A stretch of 64,000 nucleotides of DNA, taken from G958295935 sp965224235 (GTDB taxonomy: Bacteria; Chloroflexota; Dehalococcoidia; Lucifugimonadales; Lucifugimonadaceae). The position numbers and the translations under genes are program-made. Shown here piece by piece: positions 1-7,155 of this stretch. Every line of letters starts with the position of its first letter. The first letter of the stretch is position 1. Location: positions 1,550,001 to 1,614,000 of the forward strand of contig CBDCYP010000002.1 in NCBI GenBank assembly GCA_965224235.1, read 5' to 3'. The notes under the pieces are model-generated. The model made no database searches. It had not been told where the DNA came from and saw only the letters and a program-made list of their open reading frames with translations.

Positions 1-512
1 ACCGCCGAAATTATCTTTGACGCCTCAGATCGAGGATCAGTGGGGACTAACCATTCCGGCGCGTGGGCCAGGGCCAGCAGCCGGTCGGGGTACTGCCTCA
101 CGCAGTCCGCAAGGAACTCGTTACCCATGCCCAGGTACGGGGTTCGATGCAGCAAGGCCATGTCCACGTTTGCATAGTCCATCTCGGCGACCAATCGATC
201 GGCCGGATACGACATGTCGGTTACCGTCGGCGGCAACCACTGCTTGACGTAAGTGTCCTCGCCGTCTTTCCATTCAAACCGTCCGTTGCGCGTTGCGTGA
301 AAACCGGCTTCCTTGAGCGAATCTAGGGACGGCCAGTTCTCAGGAGTGAACAGGGCGCTTGTATCACCCAGTTTCCTGTCACTCGACCTCCAGGCCGATT
401 GAAAATGATGCGCGGTTGCTTGCTGAAGGTGAAGACGTAACATTCCGTCCTCGCCAAAACCTCCATCGCCGTCGAGCGGCGGGAAACAGTAGGCGTGTGA
501 ATCAAAAATCAC
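1..512 (-). CDS. Amidohydrolase-family protein (amidohydro_2 type), 5' part, runs off left edge
   Basis: An open frame on the minus strand starts with GTG at 512 and stays open to the window edge (170 codons). A GAGAGGAG Shine-Dalgarno box lies at 521-528, 8 nt upstream. The protein begins VIFDSHAYCFPP, where the metal-binding HxH position of TIM-barrel amidohydrolases would sit, here as SHAY. About 100 residues in come the typical segments VAEMDYANVDMALLH and LADCVRQYPDRLLALA. These match the amidohydrolase_2 family (decarboxylase/hydrolase fold). The remaining metal ligands lie outside the window, so substrate and activity cannot be judged. It is divergent from the oxidoreductase gene at 695. 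Confidence 0.72.
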   Translation of the reverse strand, partial: MIFDSHAYCFPPLDGDGGFGEDGMLRLHLQQATAHHFQSAWRSSDRKLGDTSALFTPENWPSLDSLKEAGFHATRNGRFEWKDGEDTYVKQWLPPTVTDMSYPADRLVAEMDYANVDMALLHRTPYLGMGNEFLADCVRQYPDRLLALAHAPEWLVPTDPRSEASKIISA

Positions 513-694
513 GTCAGATTCTCCTCTCACGAAAGGCGGGAGCGCCAAGCTTAGACATCATGGGGACCGGCGCAGACATACGCAAGCCGTTATCGGGCCG
601 CATCCGTCCTGTAATCCACCGGCATGGTAGTTGAACCGCGGCAAGTCGTCTCCGGGGTAACATGCGCGCCAAATCAGTTTCGGGAGCTAATCAC

Positions 695-1624
695 ATGGCA
701 ACGGCCAAGTGCATCGAATTCGGATACAACCCTCCCTCAGGAGAGCGGGGGCGAGAGACGATACACCCGCGCGAGTACCTGTCGGACGTTCAGTCGGCGT
801 TAGACGTAGCAACGCAGGGGTTCAAGTCGATCTGGGTGGCCGACCACCTGAACTACTCGACGGAATGGCGGCTCGAGTGCTGGACGTTACTGACGTGGAT
901 CGCGGCCCGCTACCCGGAAGTCGTCCTCAGCACGCTGGTGATGAGCAACACGTTTCGGCACCCGTCTGTAGTTGCCAAGATGGGCGCCACGCTGCAAGAA
1001 CTCAGTGGCGGAAGGTTCGCGCTTGGGTACGGAGCTGGCTGGCACGAGGGTGAACACGCCGCGTTCGGACTCGAACTTTATAGACCAGGCGAACGAATCG
1101 GCCGCATGGAGGAGGCGATCCAGGTGATAAAGACGCTCTGGTCGGAGTCTCCGGCCAGCTTCTCGGGCCGTTACTACTCCGTGACCAACGCCCACGCCGA
1201 GCCGCTGCCCGATCCTGTACCGCCCATAATGATCGGAGGCGCCGGAGAAAGAAAAACTCTGCGGGTCGTCGCCAAACATGCCGATTGGTGGAACGACGTC
1301 GCCAGGCCTGTCCCGGAACTGCGGCACAAACTGAGTGTGTTGAGAAGACGCTGCGACGAAGCAGGGCGCGATTTCGACTCGATCCGCAAGTCCATCTCCA
1401 TCGGGACCTTCATCGACCGCAAACATTCGAGGGCGTTGGAGGGGGCCGCTTCAAGACGGTCGTTGGATTCGACGGTCATCGCAGGCGACCCTGTGTCCGT
1501 GCGTGAGCAACTCGCTGAACTTCGGGAACTGGGTTTCGACATGGTCATCACCTACTTCGACGACTTTCAGGACTTGACCCAGATGAAGCTGTACGTTGAC
1601 GAAGTGATCCCCCATTGCGCTTAA
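695..1624 (+). CDS. LLM-class (luciferase-like) flavin-dependent oxidoreductase
   Basis: A 309-residue TIM-barrel protein of the bacterial luciferase/F420-dependent oxidoreductase superfamily. Recognisable blocks are GFKSIWVADHLNY near the N-terminus, LSTLVMSNTFRHPSVVAKMGATLQ, LSGGRFALGYGAGWHEGEHAAFG (the cofactor phosphate-binding region), RIGRMEEAIQVIKTLWS and PPIMIGGAGERKTLRVVAKHADWWN. Such enzymes use reduced FMN or F420 to oxidise small organics. The substrate is not evident. Start chosen at ATG 695, with GGGAG at 682-686, rather than the in-frame ATG at 662, which would add a non-conserved tail. It is transcribed alone, facing a convergent gene. Confidence 0.85.
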   Translation: MATAKCIEFGYNPPSGERGRETIHPREYLSDVQSALDVATQGFKSIWVADHLNYSTEWRLECWTLLTWIAARYPEVVLSTLVMSNTFRHPSVVAKMGATLQELSGGRFALGYGAGWHEGEHAAFGLELYRPGERIGRMEEAIQVIKTLWSESPASFSGRYYSVTNAHAEPLPDPVPPIMIGGAGERKTLRVVAKHADWWNDVARPVPELRHKLSVLRRRCDEAGRDFDSIRKSISIGTFIDRKHSRALEGAASRRSLDSTVIAGDPVSVREQLAELRELGFDMVITYFDDFQDLTQMKLYVDEVIPHCA

Positions 1625-1733
1625 CGCGGCGGCGCCGAAAGACCATTCGAGCCAGGCAGCCGCAATAGACCAACGCTGCGACTAAACATGCAGCGCGCCG
1701 AATAGGCGCTGTGGGTGCCACCGGCCGCCGGAG

Positions 1734-2867
1734 CTACCGGGGCGAGAGGAGATCCTCACGCAGCGCCAGCGCGACGATCTCCTCTTCTCCCTCTTCCAGG
1801 GTGCCCGGATTGATGAACAACTCGTCCTCGTAACCGCCGTTGCCGATACGGATCGAAGGTTCGCGCGCTGCCAGGCGGGCGACGATGGTGTCCGAATCGG
1901 GGCCTGACCAACCGTTCCGAAAATAGATAACCGCCTGTGGACCCTGCCGATTGGGGTCGCCGTCTTCGATAAGCACTTCCAGACCGGTAATGTCTTCGAC
2001 GGCAGATGTAATAACGGAAGACCTGTTGCGCCATTCGGCCCACACAGCTTCATGGTCGGTACGAACGAACAAGTCGAGCGCGGCGAGGAGCCCTGCAATC
2101 TCCTCTTTGCAAACCTTGGCGGGCCTGCCCACCCCTTTGAACGGCGAGTTGTTCAGTCTCGCCGCCTCGATCAGGTCCGCACGGCCGCAGAGGATGCCGG
2201 TCGACTGGGGGCCGCGAAGACCCTTGCCGCCCGAGTAGGTGACCATGTCGGCGCCCTGATCGATGTACGCGGTCAAATTGGTGGCCGGAGGAAGCGTAAC
2301 GGCTGCGTCCACTATGACGGGTATATCCCGGTCGTTAGCCATCAAGACGGCCTTTTCAAGTGAGATCGGGCAAGTGTTCCAGGGATGAAACACGTACGCC
2401 AGCGCAGCGGTGTTTTGGCCCATGGCCTCTGTTAGCTGATCCTCCGCCGGCCGATCGTCGCCTCCCCATATCACGAGGTTGGCGCCTGCGGCGCGGTAGC
2501 ACCTGTCGTAATTGGTCCGGTGCTTTTCGTAGAGCAAGACCTCGTTGCGAAGACCTGTAGAGTCAGGCAGTTGATCGATCAGTACGGGATCGTCGCCGGC
2601 GATGCACGCCGCAGCCTGAAGTAACAGTCCCGCAGCGGCGCCCGCAACGACCAATCCCGATTCGGCGCCTGTGTAACGGGCGATCTCCCGCCCCGCGGCC
2701 AGATTCAACTCGTCCAGGTCCACGTATGTGTTAACGGCATCCGTCATCGCGCTGACGACTTCCGGCGGCATGATGCTGCCGCCGACAACCGTTATCCACC
2801 CTCGGCCGTTGATGACTCGCCCTATTCCGAGCCGGTCGAATATGGCCGAGCCAGTACTGTGATTCAT
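1734..2867 (-). CDS. SelA/DgaE-like PLP-dependent enzyme
   Basis: A 377-residue fold-type I PLP enzyme of the family that holds selenocysteine synthase (SelA) and D-glucosaminate-6-phosphate ammonia-lyase (DgaE). The N-terminus has the family's INGRGWITVVGGSIMPPEVV and YVDLDELNLAAGREIARYTGAESGLV. The Schiff-base Lys sits in TYSGGKGLRGPQSTGILCGR. SelA proper is about 460 residues and has an RNA-binding N-terminal domain. This protein lacks it, so a metabolic lyase or aminotransferase role is more likely than Sec synthesis. It lies 103 bp downstream of an HpcH/HpaI aldolase on the same strand. DgaE acts with a KDPG-type aldolase, so a similar amino-sugar-acid or hydroxy-amino-acid cleavage route is an inference. 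Confidence 0.8.
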   Translation of the reverse strand: MNHSTGSAIFDRLGIGRVINGRGWITVVGGSIMPPEVVSAMTDAVNTYVDLDELNLAAGREIARYTGAESGLVVAGAAAGLLLQAAACIAGDDPVLIDQLPDSTGLRNEVLLYEKHRTNYDRCYRAAGANLVIWGGDDRPAEDQLTEAMGQNTAALAYVFHPWNTCPISLEKAVLMANDRDIPVIVDAAVTLPPATNLTAYIDQGADMVTYSGGKGLRGPQSTGILCGRADLIEAARLNNSPFKGVGRPAKVCKEEIAGLLAALDLFVRTDHEAVWAEWRNRSSVITSAVEDITGLEVLIEDGDPNRQGPQAVIYFRNGWSGPDSDTIVARLAAREPSIRIGNGGYEDELFINPGTLEEGEEEIVALALREDLLSPR

Positions 2868-2970
2868 GTTCGCTTTGGTCCCTTGTGCCAGATCGTCGAA
2901 GCGATTTGCCGCTGCAGTTAAGTTGGTACGCGCAAAATTCGGCGCGGGCTAGCCGGCCGTTCACAAGGCG

Positions 2971-3744
2971 CTAGTTGCCGACGCCCAGTTCCTTGACTAT
3001 GCGTTCGCACGCCTGCATGTAGATGGTGGCGTCGACGTTGATCGAAAGGTATTGGACGCCCATGTCGATCAACCACTTGCCCATCTCGACGTCCTTGGCA
3101 TATGAACCCACGGCCCTGCCGCGATCGCGGGCTCTCGTCGCCGCATTCCTCAGCGCGGTTTCGACAATCGGATTCCGCACGTCGCCCGGTACGCCCAGGG
3201 ACTGGGAAATGTCGTACGGCCCGAGGAACAGGACGTCAATTCCATCGACAGTCATGATCTCATCTAGGTTGTCCAGACCCCGGCGGCCCTCGATGTGCAC
3301 GACCACCGTGGTCTCTTCGTTCTGGCGGTCGGTGTGCCGTTCCCCTGCGTGCTTAAAATAGTCGCCTGCCCGTGTGAAAATGGACAGTCCGCGCTCGCCG
3401 AGTGGCGAGTACTTTGCAGCATGGATAACTCTCCGGGCATCGTCTACCGTGTTGATCTGCGGCACCTGCACACCGGCGGAACCAATATCAAGGGCTCGCA
3501 AGATCAGCCTTTCATCGTTGTCTCCGACACGGATGATGGGGGACACGCCGGCGCCGTCAGCGGCTATCACCAGGTCCATAGCCGATTGCATGTCGACCGG
3601 TCCGTGCTCGGTATCGATGATGCAAAAGTCCATTCCCGCGTATCCGAGCGTGTCCACAAGGGTCATTGAAGGAACGATAACGAATGGCCCAACAACCGTG
3701 TCGCCCGCTCTCAGTCGCGACTTTAGTCTGCCTCTGTCAGGCAT
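2971..3744 (-). CDS. HpcH/HpaI family aldolase (2-oxo-3-deoxy-acid class II aldolase)
   Basis: A 257-residue metal-dependent class II aldolase of the HpcH/HpaI/citrate-lyase-beta fold, close to the usual 250-260. It has the N-terminal GPFVIVPSMTLVDTLGYAGMD, the motif FCIIDTEHGPVD, VQVPQINTVDDARRVIHAAKY and the C-terminal DVLFLGPYDISQSLGVPG, which together form the Mg/Mn and oxoacid binding site. These enzymes cleave 2-keto-3-deoxy acids or 4-hydroxy-2-oxo acids to pyruvate plus an aldehyde. It is followed by the SelA/DgaE-like gene. The MBL gene upstream is divergent. The actual substrate is unknown. Confidence 0.87.
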   Translation of the reverse strand: MPDRGRLKSRLRAGDTVVGPFVIVPSMTLVDTLGYAGMDFCIIDTEHGPVDMQSAMDLVIAADGAGVSPIIRVGDNDERLILRALDIGSAGVQVPQINTVDDARRVIHAAKYSPLGERGLSIFTRAGDYFKHAGERHTDRQNEETTVVVHIEGRRGLDNLDEIMTVDGIDVLFLGPYDISQSLGVPGDVRNPIVETALRNAATRARDRGRAVGSYAKDVEMGKWLIDMGVQYLSINVDATIYMQACERIVKELGVGN

Positions 3745-3890
3745 TTGTCCCTCACTTGCGCGGGTTCGCGCTCAACGTGAATTCCGATGCGGCGACGAAG
3801 TCCAATACAACGCCGCGTCGGCCAGTTTAGTCGATCAAATCGTGGATCGGTTGGGAGGTTAACAGCAGGGGCGTTCAGCTATTCTGCTTA

Positions 3891-4757
3891 ATGATGGTTG
3901 CAACCAGAGTCGTATTCCTCGGGTCCGGTACGTCGGAAGGCGTGCCGCGCGTCACGTGTCTGACGGATCCGGACAAAAGCTGTGTCGTGTGCATGGACTC
4001 GGTGAGACCCGGGTCGAAAAACCGGCGGCGCAACACGTCTCTGCTGATTCAGCGCCCCGACGAAGACGGCGTCATCCGAAACATCGTCATCGACGTGGGG
4101 AAGTTTTTCTACGAGTCGGCCATCCAGTGGTTTCCGAGATTCGAAGCGCTGGATCTCGACGCGGTCGCGCTGACCCACGCCCACGCCGATGCGGCGGGCG
4201 GTCTCGACGACCTCCGGGATTGGACAAACTACCGCAGGCACCCCGTACAGGTATTTGTGCGGGAGGTAGACATGCGGGTTCTATCCCGGACTCACTACTA
4301 TCTCGTGCCGGGGCAAGGAGTCGACAGCGCGGGTTCCGTCGCAAAACTGGAATTTCAAATATTCGATGAAGGGCCGTTCAATGTCGATGGTCTGACCATA
4401 ACGCCGCTGCCCGTAGAGCACGGCAAGGGATTCACAACTTCAGGGTTTCGATTCGGAAACGTTTGCTACGTGCCCGACACGTCCCTGATCCCCGATGAGA
4501 CTGCCCAGCTCATAGCGGGCTGCGACCTGCTGATTCTCGACGCGCTGCGGCCGGAAGCGACCCACGGTTCACACCTGACCGTCGAACAAGCCATTGACGA
4601 AGTAAAAAGACTCAAGCCGCGAAGAGCGGTGTTTACCGACATGGCCCACGATGTCGATCACGACTCGGTCAACCGCCAGTTGGGCTCGCTGAAGGAGTCG
4701 GCTGGTCTTGACATAGAGCTTGCCTACGACGGCATGTCGTTCGAAACCGAGACGTGA
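3891..4757 (+). CDS. MBL-fold metallo-hydrolase, PhnP-like
   Basis: A 288-residue metallo-beta-lactamase-fold protein. It opens with VVFLGSGTSEGVPRVTC, carries a Cys cluster and RPGSKNRRRNTSLLI as in PhnP-type phosphodiesterases, and has the metal motif LTHAHADAAGGLDDLRDW (HxHxD). Later come PVEHGKGFTTSGFRFGN, VCYVPDTSLIPDE and TDMAHDVDHD with the remaining ligands. PhnP hydrolyses cyclic phosphodiesters. No phn operon is present here, so a general phosphodiesterase is the safest call. Two adjacent ATG codons (3891, 3894) are possible starts and no strong Shine-Dalgarno is visible. Confidence 0.85.
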   Translation: MMVATRVVFLGSGTSEGVPRVTCLTDPDKSCVVCMDSVRPGSKNRRRNTSLLIQRPDEDGVIRNIVIDVGKFFYESAIQWFPRFEALDLDAVALTHAHADAAGGLDDLRDWTNYRRHPVQVFVREVDMRVLSRTHYYLVPGQGVDSAGSVAKLEFQIFDEGPFNVDGLTITPLPVEHGKGFTTSGFRFGNVCYVPDTSLIPDETAQLIAGCDLLILDALRPEATHGSHLTVEQAIDEVKRLKPRRAVFTDMAHDVDHDSVNRQLGSLKESAGLDIELAYDGMSFETET

Positions 4758-4959
4758 ACGAAACTCGATCAGAATTCCGGTCGACGTCAGTCGGAGCACG
4801 ATTCGATTTCAGACGACGAATCGCGTCTACGGCTCCTCTCTGCCCCTACCCAACCTGCGCGATCGGCTCGTCAGGTGAGCCGGTCAAGGTTCGGGCGGGA
4901 TCCGGTCATGCCAAGCCGCGTCGTCAACGAACCGGCCCGCGCAGTCGAAACAGCCGGGC

Positions 4960-5250
4960 ATGCACGTAGCCGTCTGCAGGCTCACCCTGCACATAAACCA
5001 CTCGCATTCCCTAAAGGAAAAGCGGCGAGTAGTTCACTCACTCTGCGACCAACTACGGCGCAGATTCGCCGTGACCGTGGCCGAAGTTGGCGGTCAGAAC
5101 ACCTGGCAGGTCGCAGAGATCGGCCTGTGCGCCGTAAGCGGCAGCGCTACGACCGCGGCCGAACTGATGGACAGGGCCGTAGAGTTTGCCGAGTCCATGT
5201 TGATGGAGGCCGTTGTCACCAGTCGCGAGGACGATCTCTTCGACTACTGA
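4960..5250 (+). CDS. DUF503 family protein (YlxP-like)
   Basis: A 96-residue protein matching the small DUF503/YlxP family in length and motifs: MHVAVCRLTLHINHSHSLKE at the start, KEKRRVVHSL, RRFAVTVAEVGGQNTWQVAEIGL, and a C-terminal helix ending in an acidic tail. In Bacillus, ylxP lies in the nusA-infB-rbfA cluster, so a link to translation or ribosome maturation is usually assumed, but no biochemical role is established. Here it is isolated from that cluster. A 200-bp stretch without recognisable content separates it from the MBL gene. Confidence 0.85.
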   Translation: MHVAVCRLTLHINHSHSLKEKRRVVHSLCDQLRRRFAVTVAEVGGQNTWQVAEIGLCAVSGSATTAAELMDRAVEFAESMLMEAVVTSREDDLFDY

Positions 5251-5377
5251 CCGGGCGCGGGGCTCAATTGCGCTCTTTTCCCTTTTAGCCGGTCTGGATC
5301 AAAAGGGCGCCGATTTCCGTCGAGCCCGTCAAAACAAAGTCTTCCGGGCTAAATACCGCCGAGATTCGCAACGGCAA

Positions 5378-5408
5378 ACAAAAACCCCGGAACTGCTGGC
5401 TCCGGGGT
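5378..5408 (-). terminator. Rho-independent terminator of the small zinc-ribbon gene
   Basis: On the minus strand an 8-bp perfect stem (ACCCCGGA / TCCGGGGT, 5384-5391 and 5401-5408) with a 9-nt loop is followed by a run of T (complement of the A-rich 5378-5384). It lies 25 bp after the stop codon of the gene at 5433-5603. Confidence 0.8.
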
Positions 5409-5432
5409 CGCAGTTCCGATTCGCCCGGCCCG

Positions 5433-5603
5433 TTAGGCCGCAGTCGAGTACTCTTCTTTCAAAGCCAACGCCCGCTTCGCGTCCTCAGGCGTTTCAATTG
5501 TGTTGGCACACTGGAGGCACTGTAGGTAGACGCCGCCGATTCCGTTGACCAGTGCTACGTCGCCCCTGCACTTGATGCAGGCCTTCAGGTAAATCATCTT
5601 CAT
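5433..5603 (-). CDS. Small double-CxxC (zinc-ribbon) protein, 56 residues
   Basis: A minus-strand reading frame from ATG 5603 to TAA 5433. Its protein starts MKMIYLKACIKCRGDVAL and continues with VYLQCLQCANTIETPEDAKR. The two CxxC pairs (Cys 9/12 and Cys 29/32) are spaced as in a rubredoxin-like zinc ribbon, followed by a short charged helix. An AGGAAA box precedes the start and an intrinsic terminator follows the stop, so the frame has all parts of an autonomous gene. No function is known. Small zinc-ribbon proteins of this kind often bind nucleic acid or regulate RNA polymerase, but that is only inference. It is convergent to the YlxP-like gene and divergent from hspR. Confidence 0.72.
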   Translation of the reverse strand: MKMIYLKACIKCRGDVALVNGIGGVYLQCLQCANTIETPEDAKRALALKEEYSTAA

Positions 5604-5820
5604 TTCGTTTCCTGTTCGCCCCTTGAGGGCCGATTGGACCTTTCCGATTGCCGCACATTGGTATTCCGGTCATTGCTGAAACCGTGTCTTCGACACTTGG
5701 CGGATTTGTATCGAGCGATATTACAACGATTTCGGGTGCTTGTCACGGGATTAACCCTGAATTCGTAATTTTCAGGGTCTCTGATCCGAACCCGGCTCGT
5801 TCCCAAGCACGAATCCGTAA

Positions 5821-5857
5821 GTATAGTTGACATGGCCCGTATCAATGTCAGTATACT
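5821..5857 (+). promoter_or_regulatory. hspR-grpE-dnaK promoter overlapped by an inverted repeat (putative HspR operator)
   Basis: A perfect -35 box TTGACA (5827-5832) and a TATACT -10 box (5852-5857) are separated by 19 bp. Over the same bases lies an inverted repeat, TGACAT-N11-ATGTCA, extended outward by GTATA and TATAC arms with one mismatch/gap. An operator across the -35 to -10 region in front of a gene for the HspR repressor fits autoregulation. The sequence differs from the actinobacterial HAIR element (CTTGAGT-N7-ACTCAAG), so binding by HspR is inferred. Confidence 0.6.
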
Positions 5858-5985
5858 CTTCGCATAAGCGTTTGCCCTGCCTTGGACTTTACTACGGCCA
5901 AAGAAACGAATTGGATTTGAACCAGGACGATCAAGACCTCCGATCGCGAAATTCCCCCGGGAGATTTGCCGTCGGCAAAGGATGG

Positions 5986-6495
5986 ATGAGGTCGGAAGCA
6001 TTCGACCGGCTATTACGAGACGTGCTGACCTCAAGCGATGACATGTTCGATACTCGTAGCAAAACGTCACCGATTCCGACGCATTACGCATCGCTCGGGC
6101 GTCCGCCCGCGGAACGTCGCCCCAGGCGCATCTCCGGCGTCTACATAATCAGCGTCGCCGCCCGTATGGCCAACATGCATCCGCAGACGTTGCGGAAGTA
6201 CGAAAGGGCCGGCCTCGTCAGCCCTTCTAGAACTGGAGGGGCGCTCCGCCTGTATTCCGACAACGACGTAAGGCGACTCCGCATAATTCGACGGCTGGTC
6301 GGCGAGTTGGGCCTCAACGTGGCAGGAGTAGGCGTTGTCCTCGAAATAGTTCGGCGCCTGCAGGACGTTATGGATGTCCTCGAAGGAAGCCCTGACCTGG
6401 CCGACTCACATCCCGCGCGCGTCGCGGCCGCCGAGTTAAAGACGATTTTTAACTACCTTGGCACCAGCGACGATCAGGCAGCCCGAAAGGAATAA
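5986..6495 (+). CDS. hspR: MerR-family heat-shock repressor HspR
   Basis: Within a predicted protein of about 169 residues lies the HspR signature VYIISVAARMANMHPQTLRK followed by YERAGLVSPSRTGGALRLYS and a second helical part with LVGELGLNVAGVGVVLEIV. This is the winged-helix MerR DNA-binding domain plus the HspR-specific helix. HspR represses dnaK operons, with DnaK acting as co-repressor in actinobacteria. It is the first gene of hspR-grpE-dnaK; in many actinobacteria hspR is last. Translation must begin downstream of the promoter at 5827-5857. ATG 5986 (AAAGGA just upstream, short spacing) and ATG 6043 are both possible. The first 50 or so residues before the MerR domain are longer than in typical HspR. 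Confidence 0.85.
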   Translation: MRSEAFDRLLRDVLTSSDDMFDTRSKTSPIPTHYASLGRPPAERRPRRISGVYIISVAARMANMHPQTLRKYERAGLVSPSRTGGALRLYSDNDVRRLRIIRRLVGELGLNVAGVGVVLEIVRRLQDVMDVLEGSPDLADSHPARVAAAELKTIFNYLGTSDDQAARKE

Positions 6496-6505
6496 GGCAG
6501 TTATC

Positions 6506-7096
6506 GTGATCACGGATGGTGAACGAATCGACGACGCCCATGGTGACTGTGGATCAAGCGGCGCCGCTGCTTCCGATCAACAAACGGAGGCGCCCGGGGC
6601 CGCTGACAATGAAAACAGAGATGAAATTCTCGAAGAAGCCTTGCGCGAAAAAGAACAGTTCAAGAGGCTGGCGCAGCGCGCCCAGGCCGACCTGATCAAC
6701 TACAGGCAGCGCGCCTCGGCCGAGCGGCAAGAATCCGAACAGCGCGCCATCAGGCGGTTCGCCAACAAGATCATGGACGTGACGGACCTGTTCGACGCGG
6801 CTTTTTCGGATTCCGCCACGGCGGGTGTCGAATCGAAGTGGCTCGAAGGGGTCGACGGAATCCGCCGCAACCTCGATTCGGCGTTGGCTTCACAGGGGTT
6901 CGCGCGCTTCGAAAGTCAAGGCGAACTGTTCGATCCCAGGCGCCACGAGGCGCTTATCAGCACGCTAACTGCTGACTTCAAGCCCGGCCAGGTCATCAAT
7001 GAGTTAAGGCCCGGATACATGCACAACGGAGATGTCGTAAGACCTGCGCAAGTGGAAATCGCCGCGGAAGCGGAAGTTCCCAACAAAGACAACTAA
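6506..7096 (+). CDS. grpE: Nucleotide exchange factor GrpE
   Basis: A 196-residue GrpE. An acidic, low-complexity N-terminus (about 45 residues) leads into the long dimerising coiled coil (EQFKRLAQRAQADLINYRQR) and the compact C-terminal beta domain ending in the signature LRPGYMHNGDVVRPAQVEIA. It releases ADP from DnaK in the cytosol. Start chosen at GTG 6506, which has AAGG 8-9 nt upstream and lies 10 bp after the hspR stop. An upstream TTG would overlap hspR. It is co-transcribed with hspR and dnaK. Confidence 0.92.
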   Translation: MITDGERIDDAHGDCGSSGAAASDQQTEAPGAADNENRDEILEEALREKEQFKRLAQRAQADLINYRQRASAERQESEQRAIRRFANKIMDVTDLFDAAFSDSATAGVESKWLEGVDGIRRNLDSALASQGFARFESQGELFDPRRHEALISTLTADFKPGQVINELRPGYMHNGDVVRPAQVEIAAEAEVPNKDN

Positions 7097-7155
7097 TCAT
7101 TAGGCAACCTACAGTCGGCCGTTACGAACGGCCGCCCAGGAGAATCTGAACTGAG

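Noticed and set aside
1734..2867. True selenocysteine synthase SelA
   Set aside because: It is about 80 residues shorter than SelA and lacks the N-terminal tRNA-binding part; no selB, selD or tRNA-Sec is nearby.
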